Below are positions 1-8,818 of a stretch of DNA of 64,000 nucleotides, one piece after another. The stretch spans positions 9,844-73,843 of the forward strand of contig DASYNF010000275.1 in NCBI GenBank assembly GCA_036008685.1, in the 5' to 3' direction. The notes below the pieces were generated by a model, which was not told the DNA's origin, made no database searches, and was given only the letters and a program-made list of their open reading frames with translations. The first letter of the stretch is position 1. Every line of letters begins with the position of its first letter. Both the position numbers and the translations under genes were made by a program. Source of the stretch: Actinomadura_C sp036008685. Lineage in GTDB: Bacteria; Actinomycetota; Actinomycetes; Streptosporangiales; Streptosporangiaceae.

Positions 1-287
1 CCCGTCACCCTCAGCCGAGGGTTCTGCCGGGGTTATCGCCCGTATACCGAGCATTGAAACGGGCAAACCGGTCACGACCCTGCTGCAGTCGCAGTCGACC
101 CGCTCTCGCTGCGAAAATGCGTGGAGTCAGCAGGTGCCATCACATTCGTGGCAGGGGAACGTCCGCCGGCCACGGCGGCTCACGCGGATCCGGGAATGGG
201 CCCGCACGGGCCGGTGCGGCCTGAGCGCCCCCATCCTGGCGTCGGGGCCGGGCTTGGAACTACGGCCGCGTCCGGCGCCGCCGGGCG
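1..287. other. Gene-free stretch left of dop
   Basis: I see no convincing gene here on either strand. In many actinobacteria pup and the proteasome subunit genes follow dop. The minus strand of this stretch contains no short Glu/Asp-rich frame ending in Gly-Gly-Gln or Gly-Gly-Glu, so pup is not in this window. A minus-strand TATACG at 41-46 could be the -10 box of a gene beyond the left edge. That is only a pattern match. Confidence 0.4.
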
Positions 288-1805
288 TCAGTTGTGCCCG
301 GTCAGGGCGGCGACGAGGTCCGAGGCCGACTCGCAGCGGTCGAGCAGGCCTCCCACGTGCTGCTTGGTTCCGCGCAACGGCTCCAAGGTCGGCACCCGCT
401 GCAGCGACTCCCGGCCGGGGACGTCAAAGATCACCGAGTCCCAGGAGGCGGCCGCGACCGCGTCGGCGTACTGCCGCAGGCACCGGCCCCTGAAGTAGGC
501 CCGGGTGTCCTCCGGCGGGTTCTCGATGGCCGCCTGGACCTCGGCTTCGGTCACGATCCGCTCCATGCGGCCCCGGTGGACCAGCCGGTTGTACAGCCCG
601 CGGTCCGGCCGGATGTCGGAGTATTGCAGGTCGACGAGCTGCAGCCGTGGGTGGGACCAGTCCAGCCCGTCGCGGTTGCGGTAGCCGTTGAGCAACTCGA
701 GCTTGGCGACCCAGTCGAGCTCCCGGGACAGCTGCGCCGGATCCTCACCGAGCCGGTGCAGCACCGACTCCCATCGGTTGAGCACGTCCGCGGTGCTCTC
801 GTCGACGTCGACTCCGAACCGGTCCTCGACGTACTTGCGCGACTGCTCCAGATACTCCATCTGCAACTGCACCGCGGTCATCTTGCGGCCGTCCCGCAAG
901 GTCAGCAGGTGTTTGCAGCTGGGATCGTGGGACACCGCCCGCAGGGCCGCCACAGGCATATCGACCGACAGGTCGACGGTCAGGAACGAATCCTCGATCA
1001 TCGCGAGCACGAGGGCCGTGGTGCCGAGCTTGAGGTAGGTCGAGACCTCGCTCATGTTGGCGTCGCCGATGATGACGTGCAGGCGGCGGTACTTCTCCGG
1101 GTCCGCGTGCGGTTCGTCGCGGGTGTTGATGATCGGCCGTTTGAGCGTCGTCTCGAGCCCGACCTCGACCTCGAAGAAGTCCGCGCGCTGGCTGATCTGG
1201 AAACCCTCGCCGCGCCCGTCGACGCCGATGCCCACCCGGCCGGCGCCGCACATCACCTGGCGGGACACGAAGAAGGGCGTGAGGTGCCGGACGATGTCCG
1301 AGAACGGGGTCTCACGCTTCATGAGGTAGTTCTCGTGACACCCGTACGAGGCGCCCTTGTTGTCGGTGTTGTTCTTGTAAAGCTGGATCGGCTGCGTGCC
1401 CGGCACCATCGCGGCACGCCGGGCCGCGTCGGCCATCACCCGCTCGCCGGCCTTGTCCCAGATGACGGCGTCGCGCGGGTTGGTGCACTCCGGCGTGGAG
1501 TATTCCGGGTGGGCGTGATCGACGTAGAGCCGGGCGCCGTTGGTCAGTATGACGTTGGCCAGTCCGAGGTCCTCGTCGGTGAGCTGGCTCGGATCCGCGA
1601 CCTCACGGGCGAGATCGAATCCGCGCGCGTCTCGGAGCGGATTCTCCTCCTCGAAATCCCATCGGGCCCTCCGGGCCCTCGCCGCGGAGGCCGCGAGATA
1701 GGCGTTGACGACCTGTGAAGAGGTCACCATCGCGTTCGCACCTGGCTGACCAGGCACGGATATCCCATACTCGGTCTCAGTCCCGATCACCCGCCGAACA
1801 CTCAT
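288..1805 (-). CDS. dop: Pup deamidase/depupylase Dop
   Basis: Dop deamidates the C-terminal Gln of the ubiquitin-like protein Pup and removes Pup from tagged proteins in the cytoplasmic Pup-proteasome pathway. The 505-residue product opens with the carboxylate-amine-ligase-like GTETEYGIS segment. It has the family's nucleophilic Asp in YVDHAHPEYS (about D96), plus QLYKNN and the RDEPHAD active-site stretch near residue 229. Its length matches Dop, and the N-terminal GTExEYGI with the long Arg-rich insertion after residue 40 fits Dop better than the ligase PafA. The ATG at 1805 has no clear ribosome site but sits 7 bases after a TAGGCT box, suggesting leaderless expression. The ATPase gene arc lies 295 bases upstream on the same strand, separated by a strong hairpin, so dop probably has its own promoter. 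Confidence 0.95.
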   Translation of the reverse strand: MSVRRVIGTETEYGISVPGQPGANAMVTSSQVVNAYLAASAARARRARWDFEEENPLRDARGFDLAREVADPSQLTDEDLGLANVILTNGARLYVDHAHPEYSTPECTNPRDAVIWDKAGERVMADAARRAAMVPGTQPIQLYKNNTDNKGASYGCHENYLMKRETPFSDIVRHLTPFFVSRQVMCGAGRVGIGVDGRGEGFQISQRADFFEVEVGLETTLKRPIINTRDEPHADPEKYRRLHVIIGDANMSEVSTYLKLGTTALVLAMIEDSFLTVDLSVDMPVAALRAVSHDPSCKHLLTLRDGRKMTAVQLQMEYLEQSRKYVEDRFGVDVDESTADVLNRWESVLHRLGEDPAQLSRELDWVAKLELLNGYRNRDGLDWSHPRLQLVDLQYSDIRPDRGLYNRLVHRGRMERIVTEAEVQAAIENPPEDTRAYFRGRCLRQYADAVAAASWDSVIFDVPGRESLQRVPTLEPLRGTKQHVGGLLDRCESASDLVAALTGHN

Positions 1806-1812
1806 ATGGACG

Positions 1813-1818
1813 AGCCTA
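1813..1818 (-). promoter_or_regulatory. Candidate -10 box of dop
   Basis: TAGGCT on the minus strand is followed by 7 bases and then the dop ATG. This would put the transcript start within about one base of the start codon. No good -35 hexamer is visible 17-18 bases further upstream. A 14-base inverted repeat, TGTTCCTTGGAACA at 1929-1942, lies about 110 bases further upstream and could be an operator. Both are pattern-based. Confidence 0.4.
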
Positions 1819-2044
1819 GTGTGCTTTGGCCCGTGGCCCGAGAGGCACCACGGGATCGTGACCCGAATAGCGCACGCTCAACAGCCTTCGGGGCGGGCCG
1901 AATAGATCGTATGTGAGCACGTCATGACTGTTCCTTGGAACAGGCCCTCTCGGTATCCACCCGTTTCACTGGAGACAGGGGGGAGATCTCAAGCCGGCGG
2001 CCGGCTCCCAGGACGGCGCATCGGCCCGGAACGGCGAAGGGGAC

Positions 2045-2087
2045 CGCGGGACCACGTGGCGGCGGCACGCCGCCACGTGGTCCCGCG
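2045..2087 (-). terminator. Strong hairpin terminator after arc
   Basis: There is a perfect 19-bp stem (2045-2063 with 2069-2087) with a 5-base loop, starting 13 bases past the arc stop codon. It lacks a U-tract, as is usual for actinobacterial hairpin terminators. It separates arc transcription from dop. Confidence 0.75.
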
Positions 2088-2100
2088 ATCCCCCGCTCCG

Positions 2101-3864
2101 CTACAGGTACTGTCCCGTGTTCGCCACCGTGTCGATGGAACGCCCCGCCTCGGTGCCCTGCTTACCGGACACGAGCGTGCGGATGTAGACGATCCGCTCG
2201 CCCTTCTTGCCGGAGATGCGGGCCCAGTCGTCCGGGTTGGTCGTGTTGGGCAGGTCCTCGTTCTCGCTGAACTCGTCGACGCAGGCCGCGAGCAGATGCG
2301 TGACGCGCAACCCCTTCTGGCCCGTGTCGAGGAACTGCTTGATCGCCATTTTCTTGGCTCGGTCGACGATGTTCTGGATCATCGCGCCGGAGTTGAAGTC
2401 CTTGAAGTAGAGGACCTCCTTGTCACCATTGGCGTAGGTCACCTCCAGGAAGCGGTTCTCCTCGGTCTCGCTGTACATCCGCTCGACGACCCGCTGGATC
2501 ATCGCGTCCACCGTGGCGTCACCGGAGCCGCCGTGTTCCTTCAGGTCATCGGGGTGCAACGGCAGTCCGGTCAGGATGTACTTGGAGAAGATGTCCCTGG
2601 CCGCCTCGGCGTCCGGACGCTCGATCTTGATCTTGACGTCCAGGCGGCCGGGCCGCAGGATCGCCGGGTCGATCATGTCCTCGCGGTTGGAGGCGCCGAT
2701 GACGATGACGTTCTCCAGCCCCTCGACACCGTCGATCTCCGACAGCAGCTGGGGAACGATGGTGTTCTCCACGTCGGAGGACACACCCGACCCCCGGGTC
2801 CGGAAGATCGAGTCCATTTCGTCGAAGAAAACGATGACCGGGGTGCCCGCGGAGGCCTTCTCCCGCGCCCGCTGGAAGACCAGGCGGATGTGGCGTTCGG
2901 TCTCGCCGACGTACTTGTTGAGCAGTTCCGGGCCCTTGATGTTGAGGAAGAAGCTCTTCCCCTCCTGCCCGGTCTTCTCCGCGACCTGCTTGGCGAGCGA
3001 GTTCGCCACCGCCTTGGCGATCAGCGTCTTGCCGCAGCCCGGCGGGCCGTACAGCAGGACACCCTTCGGCGGGCGGAGCTGGTGCTCACGGAACAGGTCC
3101 GCGTGCAGATAGGGCAGCTCCACGGCGTCGCGGATCTGCTCGATCTGCGGGCCGAGGCCACCGATCTCCTCGTAGGAGATGTCCGGCACCTCTTCGAGGA
3201 CCAGTTCCTCCACCTCGGCCTTGTGGATCTTTTCGTAGGCGTATCCGGACCGGGTCTCCAGCATCAGGGAGTCGCCCGCCCTCAGCGACACCCCGCGCAG
3301 CGGCTCGGCCAGCTTGATCACGCGCTCCTCGTCGGCATGCGCGATGACCAAGGCCCGCTCACCGTCCGCGAAGACCTCCTTGAGCATGACGACCTCGCCC
3401 TGCTCCTCGAAGTCGAGCGCCTCCACGACGTTGAGTGCCTCGTTGAGCATGACCTCCTGGCCACGCTTGAGCTCGCCGACCTCGACGGCCGGACTGACGT
3501 TCACCCGCAGCTTGCGCCCGCCGGTGAAGATATCGACCGTTCCATCGTCTCGAGCCTCCAGGAAGACACCGTAGCCGGACGGCGGCTGCGCCAGCCGGTC
3601 CACCTCTTCCTTGAGGGCGATGATCTGCTCTCGCGCCTCTTTGAGTGTCGACACGAGACGCTCGTTCTGACCGGTTATGGCGGCCAGATTGGCTTGCGCC
3701 TCTTGTAGGCGCTCTTCAAACACACGTACTTGGCGGGGGGATTCCGCGAGCTTACGGCGCAGCACCGAGATCTCCTCCTCCAGGAAGGAAACCTGAGTTT
3801 GGAAGTCACGAACCTCCTTGTCGTGCTGCGCCCTGCGCGCCCCAGCATCGTCACGAGCGGCCAC
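2101..3864 (-). CDS. arc: Proteasomal AAA+ ATPase ARC/Mpa
   Basis: ARC (Mpa) is the hexameric ATPase that recognises Pup through an N-terminal coiled coil, unfolds pupylated proteins and feeds them into the 20S proteasome. The 587-residue product has a coiled coil at about 15-92, the interdomain OB-fold region to about 230, Walker A GPPGCGKT (273-280) and Walker B VIVFFDEMD (343-351). The C-terminus is GQYL, the penultimate-Tyr motif that docks into and opens the proteasome gate. The GTG start at 3864 is fixed by an excellent ribosome site (GGAGGTGA about 7 bases upstream). The gene order arc then dop on one strand is the usual actinobacterial one. Confidence 0.97.
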   Translation of the reverse strand: MAARDDAGARRAQHDKEVRDFQTQVSFLEEEISVLRRKLAESPRQVRVFEERLQEAQANLAAITGQNERLVSTLKEAREQIIALKEEVDRLAQPPSGYGVFLEARDDGTVDIFTGGRKLRVNVSPAVEVGELKRGQEVMLNEALNVVEALDFEEQGEVVMLKEVFADGERALVIAHADEERVIKLAEPLRGVSLRAGDSLMLETRSGYAYEKIHKAEVEELVLEEVPDISYEEIGGLGPQIEQIRDAVELPYLHADLFREHQLRPPKGVLLYGPPGCGKTLIAKAVANSLAKQVAEKTGQEGKSFFLNIKGPELLNKYVGETERHIRLVFQRAREKASAGTPVIVFFDEMDSIFRTRGSGVSSDVENTIVPQLLSEIDGVEGLENVIVIGASNREDMIDPAILRPGRLDVKIKIERPDAEAARDIFSKYILTGLPLHPDDLKEHGGSGDATVDAMIQRVVERMYSETEENRFLEVTYANGDKEVLYFKDFNSGAMIQNIVDRAKKMAIKQFLDTGQKGLRVTHLLAACVDEFSENEDLPNTTNPDDWARISGKKGERIVYIRTLVSGKQGTEAGRSIDTVANTGQYL

Positions 3865-4069
3865 GCCCCGTCACCTCCTCACGAAGAGCCGACGACCTAC
3901 TCAGAACCCTACCTATCTGGAGCGGTTCCGTAACCTGCCCAATAGGTGGCCGTGTCATGGCGAACCGATCACCTACCGTAGCGAAACGCCACGCAACGGA
4001 GGGAAGACTCTCCCGAAGCGCCACGTCGGCCACCGAAACTACCGCACACGGGTATGAACTGGGCAAACT

Positions 4070-5062
4070 TCACACGCCCAGGCCACCTGAGCCGGACTCG
4101 CCCGGCTCTTCCAGCGGCTTTGTGAATTCGACGTTAATCTCATCGCCAGTCGTAGCAGACGTATGACCTTCGGCGTCCCCGCCGTACGCCCCCTTCGCGG
4201 GCCGGCGGCGGCGGCGCGGCGGCTCGACCCCGTCGGCGAGCCGCCGTGCGGTGACGAGGAAACCGGTGTGCCCGATCATCCGGTGATCGGGCCGCACGGC
4301 CAGCCCCTCGACATGCCAGGACCGCAACATGGTCTCGAAGGCGTAGGGCTCCGCGAAGGACCCGTGCTCCCGCAGCCCCTCGACGACACGCGACATCTGG
4401 GTGGTCGTGGCGATGTAGGCGCAGACCATCCCCCCCGGGATCAGCGCCTTGGCGACGGCGTCCAGGCACTCCCAAGGGGCCAGCATGTCCAGAACGACGC
4501 GGTCGACCTCGGTCTCGTCCATGGCGTCCTGAAGCGAGCCGACGGTGAGGCGCCACGCGGGGTGCGGCCCTCCGAAGAACCTCTCCACGTTCGACCGCGC
4601 CACGTCGGCGAAGTCCGGACGGCGCTCATAGGACGAGACCGATCCGTTCTCCCCCACGGCGCGCAACAGCCAGCAGGTGAGGGCCCCGGACCCCGCACCC
4701 GCCTCCACCACCCGCGCGCCGGGGAAGACATCGGCCATGGTGACGATCTGCGCGGCGTCCTTGGGATAGACCACCGCGGCGCCCCGGGGCATCCGTACGG
4801 CGTAGTCGGCCAGCAAAGGGCGGAAGGCGAGATACTCCGTGCCCCCCGAGGAGCGCAGCACGATGCCCTCCGGTCGCCCGATGATCTCCTCGTGCGGGAT
4901 CCACCCCTTGTGCGAGTGGAACTGCTTGCCCGGCTGCAGTGTGATCGTGTTGATCCGGCCCTTGGGGTCGGTGAGCTGAACCTGGTCCCCGGCTCGGAAG
5001 GGTCCGTGCGGGATACGGCCGGTGGAGCCGGGGGAATCGCCGGTCGGCGTGGGTTCGCTCAT
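4070..5062 (-). CDS. trmI: tRNA (adenine-58-N1)-methyltransferase TrmI
   Basis: TrmI methylates N1 of A58 in the T-loop of tRNAs using S-adenosylmethionine. The product is about 330 residues. An N-terminal beta-rich domain contains GDQVQLTD and the family segment FHSHKGWIPHEEIIG. It is followed by a Rossmann methyltransferase core with VVEAGAGSGALT (SAM-binding glycine loop, about residue 115) and LDMLAPWECL. The tail is a low-complexity Arg/Pro-rich extension. I chose the ATG at 5062 over a TTG nine bases earlier, because it lies 8 bases after a TAACCT box and few proteins start with TTG. trmI next to arc/dop is a conserved actinobacterial arrangement; the functional reason is unclear. Confidence 0.93.
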   Translation of the reverse strand: MSEPTPTGDSPGSTGRIPHGPFRAGDQVQLTDPKGRINTITLQPGKQFHSHKGWIPHEEIIGRPEGIVLRSSGGTEYLAFRPLLADYAVRMPRGAAVVYPKDAAQIVTMADVFPGARVVEAGAGSGALTCWLLRAVGENGSVSSYERRPDFADVARSNVERFFGGPHPAWRLTVGSLQDAMDETEVDRVVLDMLAPWECLDAVAKALIPGGMVCAYIATTTQMSRVVEGLREHGSFAEPYAFETMLRSWHVEGLAVRPDHRMIGHTGFLVTARRLADGVEPPRRRRRPAKGAYGGDAEGHTSATTGDEINVEFTKPLEEPGESGSGGLGV

Positions 5063-5070
5063 GACCGTCA

Positions 5071-5076
5071 AGGTTA
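5071..5076 (-). promoter_or_regulatory. Candidate -10 box of trmI
   Basis: TAACCT on the minus strand is followed by 8 bases and then the ATG. It is the same arrangement as in front of metH (TAAGGT plus 8 bases), consistent with a leaderless or nearly leaderless transcript. Confidence 0.4.
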
Positions 5077-5165
5077 TCCGTGTTCAGGGCCTTGTCCGTC
5101 ACCTCGTCCGGCACCTCGTCCCGCGGCCGGTGGGGCCGGGCGGCCACCGCACCCCGGCCGGCCGG

Positions 5166-6254
5166 TCAGGCCGTGGCGAAGGCCCGCTCGATATCGCTGA
5201 CGGTGAGGACCCCGTAGACCCGGCCGGTCGGCTCCAGGAGGAGGTATTCGGTCGCCGGGGCGGTGCGGATGGCGGCCATCAGCTCCTCTCCGGACAGGTC
5301 CGCGGACAGCCGCAGTCCGGGCTTGAGCCCCCGGGACAGGTCTCCGACGTCCACCCAGGGACGCCTGTTCTCAGGCGTGGCCAGGACCGCCTGCTCGCTC
5401 ACCAGACCGGTGGGCCGTCCCTCGTGGTCGACGATGACAAGGGCCCCCGCACCCTCGGCGTGGGCCCTTCTCACCGCCTCGGCGAGCGGCACGCCGGCCG
5501 TCACGAGAGTCGCCCTGCGGGCCAACCGGCGGGCGTGCAGCAGCGGGATCCGGTCTCGGAGGACCTCCGCCCGGATGGCCTGAGAGGCCCCTACCCAGAT
5601 GAACGAGGCGATGAGCGCGGACCAGATGAGCGACAGCCATCCGAAGCCCAGACCGGCCGCCCGGTGGCTCGCGGCGAAAGCGCCCGCGACCAGCACGAGG
5701 ACGGCCAGGGCCCGGCCCACCCAGCCCGCCACGACGGTGCCGGTCCGCGGCCTGCCGGTCAGCTTCCAGACCACGGCCCTGATCATGCGGCCGCCGTCGA
5801 GTGGCAGGCCGGGGAGCAGGTTGAAGACGGCCACCACCAGGTTGGCGAGCGTGACGGCCCGGACGAGGAGGCGCGCCACCGGCGGCAGGGGGACGAGGAG
5901 TTCGGTCAGCATGCCGGTGCCGGCGAGCACCAGGGACAGAAGCGGCCCGGCGAAGGCGACCAGGAACTCACGTCCGGGCGTACGCGGCTCCCGCTCGATC
6001 TCCGACACCCCGCCGAGGATGTGCAGGGTGATCGCCCGGACCGGCAGCCCGAACAGCCGGGCCACGGCGGAGTGGCTGAGCTCGTGGACGAACACCGACG
6101 CGTAGAGGAGCACGGCGTAGGTGAAGGCGACGAGGTAGCTCAGCGGCCGGTCCACCACTTCGGAGGCGGGTCTCTCGAACATCCAAGTGATCACAATGGC
6201 CACGATGAACCATGTCGGGGAGACGTAGACGGGGATGCCCAACACCCGTCCCAT
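5166..6254 (-). CDS. Site-2 protease-like membrane metalloprotease with CBS domains
   Basis: This is a family M50 intramembrane zinc protease of the SpoIVFB/Rip type fused to regulatory CBS domains. It would cleave membrane-embedded substrates, but its substrate is unknown. The 362-residue version shows several hydrophobic segments, the zinc motif HELSH (57-61), and the third-ligand motif in NLLPGLPLDGG (about 144-154). A C-terminal pair of CBS motifs spans about 240-360 (GLVSEQAV and GVLTVSDIE). I placed the start at the ATG at 6254, which follows a GGGGG run and begins with the family-typical MGRVLGIPVYV. A longer frame to an ATG at 6368 would add 38 residues of unlikely composition. Confidence 0.88.
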   Translation of the reverse strand: MGRVLGIPVYVSPTWFIVAIVITWMFERPASEVVDRPLSYLVAFTYAVLLYASVFVHELSHSAVARLFGLPVRAITLHILGGVSEIEREPRTPGREFLVAFAGPLLSLVLAGTGMLTELLVPLPPVARLLVRAVTLANLVVAVFNLLPGLPLDGGRMIRAVVWKLTGRPRTGTVVAGWVGRALAVLVLVAGAFAASHRAAGLGFGWLSLIWSALIASFIWVGASQAIRAEVLRDRIPLLHARRLARRATLVTAGVPLAEAVRRAHAEGAGALVIVDHEGRPTGLVSEQAVLATPENRRPWVDVGDLSRGLKPGLRLSADLSGEELMAAIRTAPATEYLLLEPTGRVYGVLTVSDIERAFATA

Positions 6255-6424
6255 GAGCAGCCCCCGCCGCCGGTCCGCGTGATCATCCCCGGGTGTGCCC
6301 CCGGCCTGGGGCGCTCTCTCTGCCACGTTGTCGATGCTATGCCCTCCTCGCGGGCGGCCCGCGCGCATGCCGGATACGGGCCCGCGGCCGCGGGGAGGGG
6401 CGGGATTCCGTCCGGACCGTCGCC

Positions 6425-6430
6425 TACGCT
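6425..6430 (+). promoter_or_regulatory. Candidate -10 box of the RecB-like nuclease
   Basis: TACGCT is followed by 7 bases and then the ATG at 6438. There is no Shine-Dalgarno sequence, consistent with leaderless transcription. Confidence 0.4.
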
Positions 6431-6437
6431 TCGGCCC

Positions 6438-7340
6438 ATGACGACCGCAGCAGACCCTTCCGTGGCAGATGACTCCGTGCCGGTCATCGGGTCACTGTCC
6501 CCGTCCCGGGCGGGCGATTTCATGACCTGCCCGCTGTTGTACCGCTTCCGGGTCATCGACCAGATCCCCGAGAAGCCGAGCCCGGCGGCGGTCCGGGGCA
6601 CGCTGGTGCACGCGGTCCTGGAGCGGCTGTTCGACCTGCCGGCCGAGGCACGCACGGTCCCTGCGGCGCTGGAGCTGCTCGGCCCGCAGTGGGAGCGGCT
6701 GCTCGAGGAGGACTCCGGACTCGCCGAGCTGTTCACCGACGACCCCGATGGAACGGCCGAGCATGCCGAGTGGCTCGCCCAGGCCCGTCAGATGGTGGAG
6801 CGCTACTTCGTCCTGGAGGACCCCCGCAGGCTCGAGCCCGCCGAACGAGAACTGTTCGTCGAAACCGTCCTCGAGTCGGGGCTCAAGCTCCGCGGCTACA
6901 TCGACCGGCTCGACGTGGCGCCCACCGGAGACGTACGGGTGGTCGACTACAAGACCGGCAAGGCCCCGCGCGCCGACTTCGAGACGCGGGCGCTGTTCCA
7001 GATGAAGTTCTACGCCCTCGTGCTCTGGCGGCTGCACGGCACGGTCCCGCGCCTGCTCCAGCTGATGTACCTCGGCAACGGTGAGATCCTTCGCTACTCC
7101 CCGGACGAGGCCGACCTGCGCGCCACCGAACGCAAGGTCGAGGCGCTGTGGCGGGCGATCCGGCGGGCGACGGACACGGGCGAGTGGCGACCCCGGACCA
7201 GCCGGCTGTGCGACTGGTGCGACCACAAGGAGCGCTGCCCCGCCTTCGGAGGCACTCCGCCGCCCCTGCCCGAGGTCCCGGCCCCCCGCAGATCCCCCGC
7301 CCAGGCGCTCAGCGGGCCCGACCGGCGCGACGAGCTCTGA
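6438..7340 (+). CDS. RecB-family PD-(D/E)XK nuclease with iron-sulfur cysteines
   Basis: This 300-residue protein is a stand-alone PD-(D/E)XK nuclease of the PDDEXK_1 (RecB/Cas4-like) type, presumably acting in DNA repair; no helicase partner is adjacent. Visible motifs are GTLVHAVLE (the helix before the active site), GYIDRLD and VVDYKTGK (catalytic Asp and Lys). There is also an early Cys (about 31, in MTCPLLYRF) with a C-terminal C-x2-C-x5-C near residue 260, the layout that holds a 4Fe-4S cluster in AddB and Cas4. It is divergent from the site-2 protease. The frame is open far upstream, but only the part from the ATG at 6438 has family character. Confidence 0.88.
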   Translation: MTTAADPSVADDSVPVIGSLSPSRAGDFMTCPLLYRFRVIDQIPEKPSPAAVRGTLVHAVLERLFDLPAEARTVPAALELLGPQWERLLEEDSGLAELFTDDPDGTAEHAEWLAQARQMVERYFVLEDPRRLEPAERELFVETVLESGLKLRGYIDRLDVAPTGDVRVVDYKTGKAPRADFETRALFQMKFYALVLWRLHGTVPRLLQLMYLGNGEILRYSPDEADLRATERKVEALWRAIRRATDTGEWRPRTSRLCDWCDHKERCPAFGGTPPPLPEVPAPRRSPAQALSGPDRRDEL

Positions 7341-7453
7341 CCTACGTCTCATACCGGGGCGGACCTGTCCGAACCCGCATCGGCCAGATGGGTCCTCCTT
7401 GGGGAGGAGGAGAGATCCCCGTTCCGGATGGCTCCCGGCCCGGCGTGACACCC

Positions 7454-7459
7454 TAGTGT
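7454..7459 (+). promoter_or_regulatory. Candidate -10 box of the histidine kinase
   Basis: TAGTGT is followed by 7 bases and then a GTG at 7467. The earlier in-frame GTG (7458) overlaps the box itself, so a leaderless mRNA would start at 7467. Confidence 0.4.
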
Positions 7460-7466
7460 GAAGGGC

Positions 7467-8678
7467 GTGCCACCGCCCCTCCGCGGCCTCCGCTGGCTGC
7501 GCTCCCACCCGGCCGGATGCGACGGCGTCGTCGCCCTCGCGATCCTGTCGATCGGGCTTCCGCACATGGTTCTGCAGGACTCCCCCCGGGCACTGGGCTA
7601 CCGGCCCCCTGACCTCCTCAACGGGGCCATCGTGGTGGCCGCCATCGCCGCCCTGGCGCTCCGGCGGCGCCGCCCCATGGCGGCGCTCAGCCTGATCATC
7701 TGCGCTCAGGTCTCCCTGGCCCTGCTGAACTACTCCCCATCCATCGGAGACATGCTGGCCTTCCTGATCGTGGTCTACAGCGTCGCGGCCCATCGCGGTC
7801 TGGCACAGAGCGCGATAGGGGGCATGGCCGCCCTGACGTGGTTTCTCATCATGATGGCGACCATCCACGAAAAGATCACCGTGGTGGCCTACATCACCGA
7901 TGTGGCACTGCTCGTCGGGGTGTGGTGGCTCGGCCGCGGGCTCCGGCTCCGGCGGGCCTACCTCGCCGAGCTGGAACATCGGGCCATGCGCCTCGAGCGC
8001 GCGCGGGCCAGTGACGCCCGCGCCGCGCGGGTCGAGGAACGATCGCGCATCGCCCGCGAGCTGCACGACGTCGTGGCCCATCACGTCAGCGTGATGACCG
8101 TGCAGGCGGGCGCGGCCCGCCGGATCCTCGACAAGGACCCCGAACGGACGCGCGAGGCCCTGGCGACCATCGAAGAGGTCGGCCGCACCGCCCTGAGCGA
8201 GATGCGGCGCATCGTCGGTGTGCTCCGCACCGAAAGGGACACCGCGGCCACCGGAGGGGAGCTCTCGCCACAACCGGGGGCGCACGACATCGGCGGCCTG
8301 GTCGATCAGGTTCGGGAGACGGGCCTGTCGGTCCAGCTGTGGGTCGAGGGCGAGCTGCGTCAGCTGTCCCCCGGTGTGGACCTCGCGGCCTTCCGCCTCG
8401 TACAGGAGGCGTTGACCAACACCCTCAAGCACGCCGGACCTCAGGCCCGGGCCTGGGTTCGCCTGCACTATGGTGACCGGCAGCTGACGGTGGAGATCGA
8501 GGACAACGGCCGGGGGGTGGCCGCGGCGCTGTCGGACGCGGGCGACAGCGGTGATGGACCTGGCCACGGGCTCGTCGGCATGTACGAACGCGTCGCCCTC
8601 TATGGCGGCGAGCTGCGCATCGGACCACGCAGCGGCGGCGGTTTCGAGGTCCGCGCCCGGTTCCCCCTGGAGGCATAG
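7467..8678 (+). CDS. NarL-type sensor histidine kinase
   Basis: This membrane histidine kinase (403 residues) autophosphorylates and passes phosphate to the LuxR-type regulator downstream. The N-terminal half has about five hydrophobic segments (to about residue 155) with no large extracellular sensor domain. The HisKA_3 dimerisation segment RSRIARELHDVVAHHVS carries the phospho-accepting His (about H200). The C-terminal HATPase region has the N-box QEALTNTLKHA and G-boxes DNGRG and GHGLVGM. I prefer the GTG at 7467; a GTG at 7458 would add three residues. Linkage to a MacB-like exporter suggests a role in sensing envelope stress or antimicrobials, which is inference. Confidence 0.92.
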   Translation: MPPPLRGLRWLRSHPAGCDGVVALAILSIGLPHMVLQDSPRALGYRPPDLLNGAIVVAAIAALALRRRRPMAALSLIICAQVSLALLNYSPSIGDMLAFLIVVYSVAAHRGLAQSAIGGMAALTWFLIMMATIHEKITVVAYITDVALLVGVWWLGRGLRLRRAYLAELEHRAMRLERARASDARAARVEERSRIARELHDVVAHHVSVMTVQAGAARRILDKDPERTREALATIEEVGRTALSEMRRIVGVLRTERDTAATGGELSPQPGAHDIGGLVDQVRETGLSVQLWVEGELRQLSPGVDLAAFRLVQEALTNTLKHAGPQARAWVRLHYGDRQLTVEIEDNGRGVAAALSDAGDSGDGPGHGLVGMYERVALYGGELRIGPRSGGGFEVRARFPLEA

Positions 8679-8683
8679 AGGCC

Positions 8684-8818
8684 ATGAACGCAGCGAGCAG
8701 GCGCGCGGTGGCTGGACCGAGGAGCCGCCGGAGCGAGGAACGAGCGACAAGGCGACGAGGGAAGCCACCGCCTCGAAGCGACCCGAGCCACCGAGCGGAG
8801 CGAGGCAATGAACACAGC
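8684..8818. repeat. Dispersed intergenic repeat, copy A
   Basis: This sequence between the kinase and regulator genes matches 32042-32178. From 8731 to 8818 the two copies align without gaps at about 71 of 88 positions by hand count, ending in an identical 11-mer ATGAACACAGC. A near-copy of that end (ATGAACGCAGC) also stands at 8684, so the unit is bracketed by short direct repeats about 124 bases apart. Inverted 8-mers (8706-8713 and 8786-8793) could fold it. The repeat supplies the start codon of the response regulator. Confidence 0.75.

Noticed and set aside
1..287. pup immediately downstream of dop
   Set aside because: No Glu/Asp-rich short frame with a Gly-Gly end is present on the minus strand; it may lie beyond the left edge.
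121..498. Plus-strand frames opposite the end of dop
   Set aside because: They overlap the conserved C-terminus of Dop, have no ribosome site and encode biased Arg/Ala/Pro-rich sequence.
1924..3708. A 594-codon open frame opposite arc
   Set aside because: It is a mirror frame of the conserved ATPase gene, with no ribosome site and no recognisable domain.
6492..8768. A 758-codon minus-strand frame across the RecB-like and kinase genes
   Set aside because: It spans two well-supported plus-strand genes and their spacer, which a real gene would not do.
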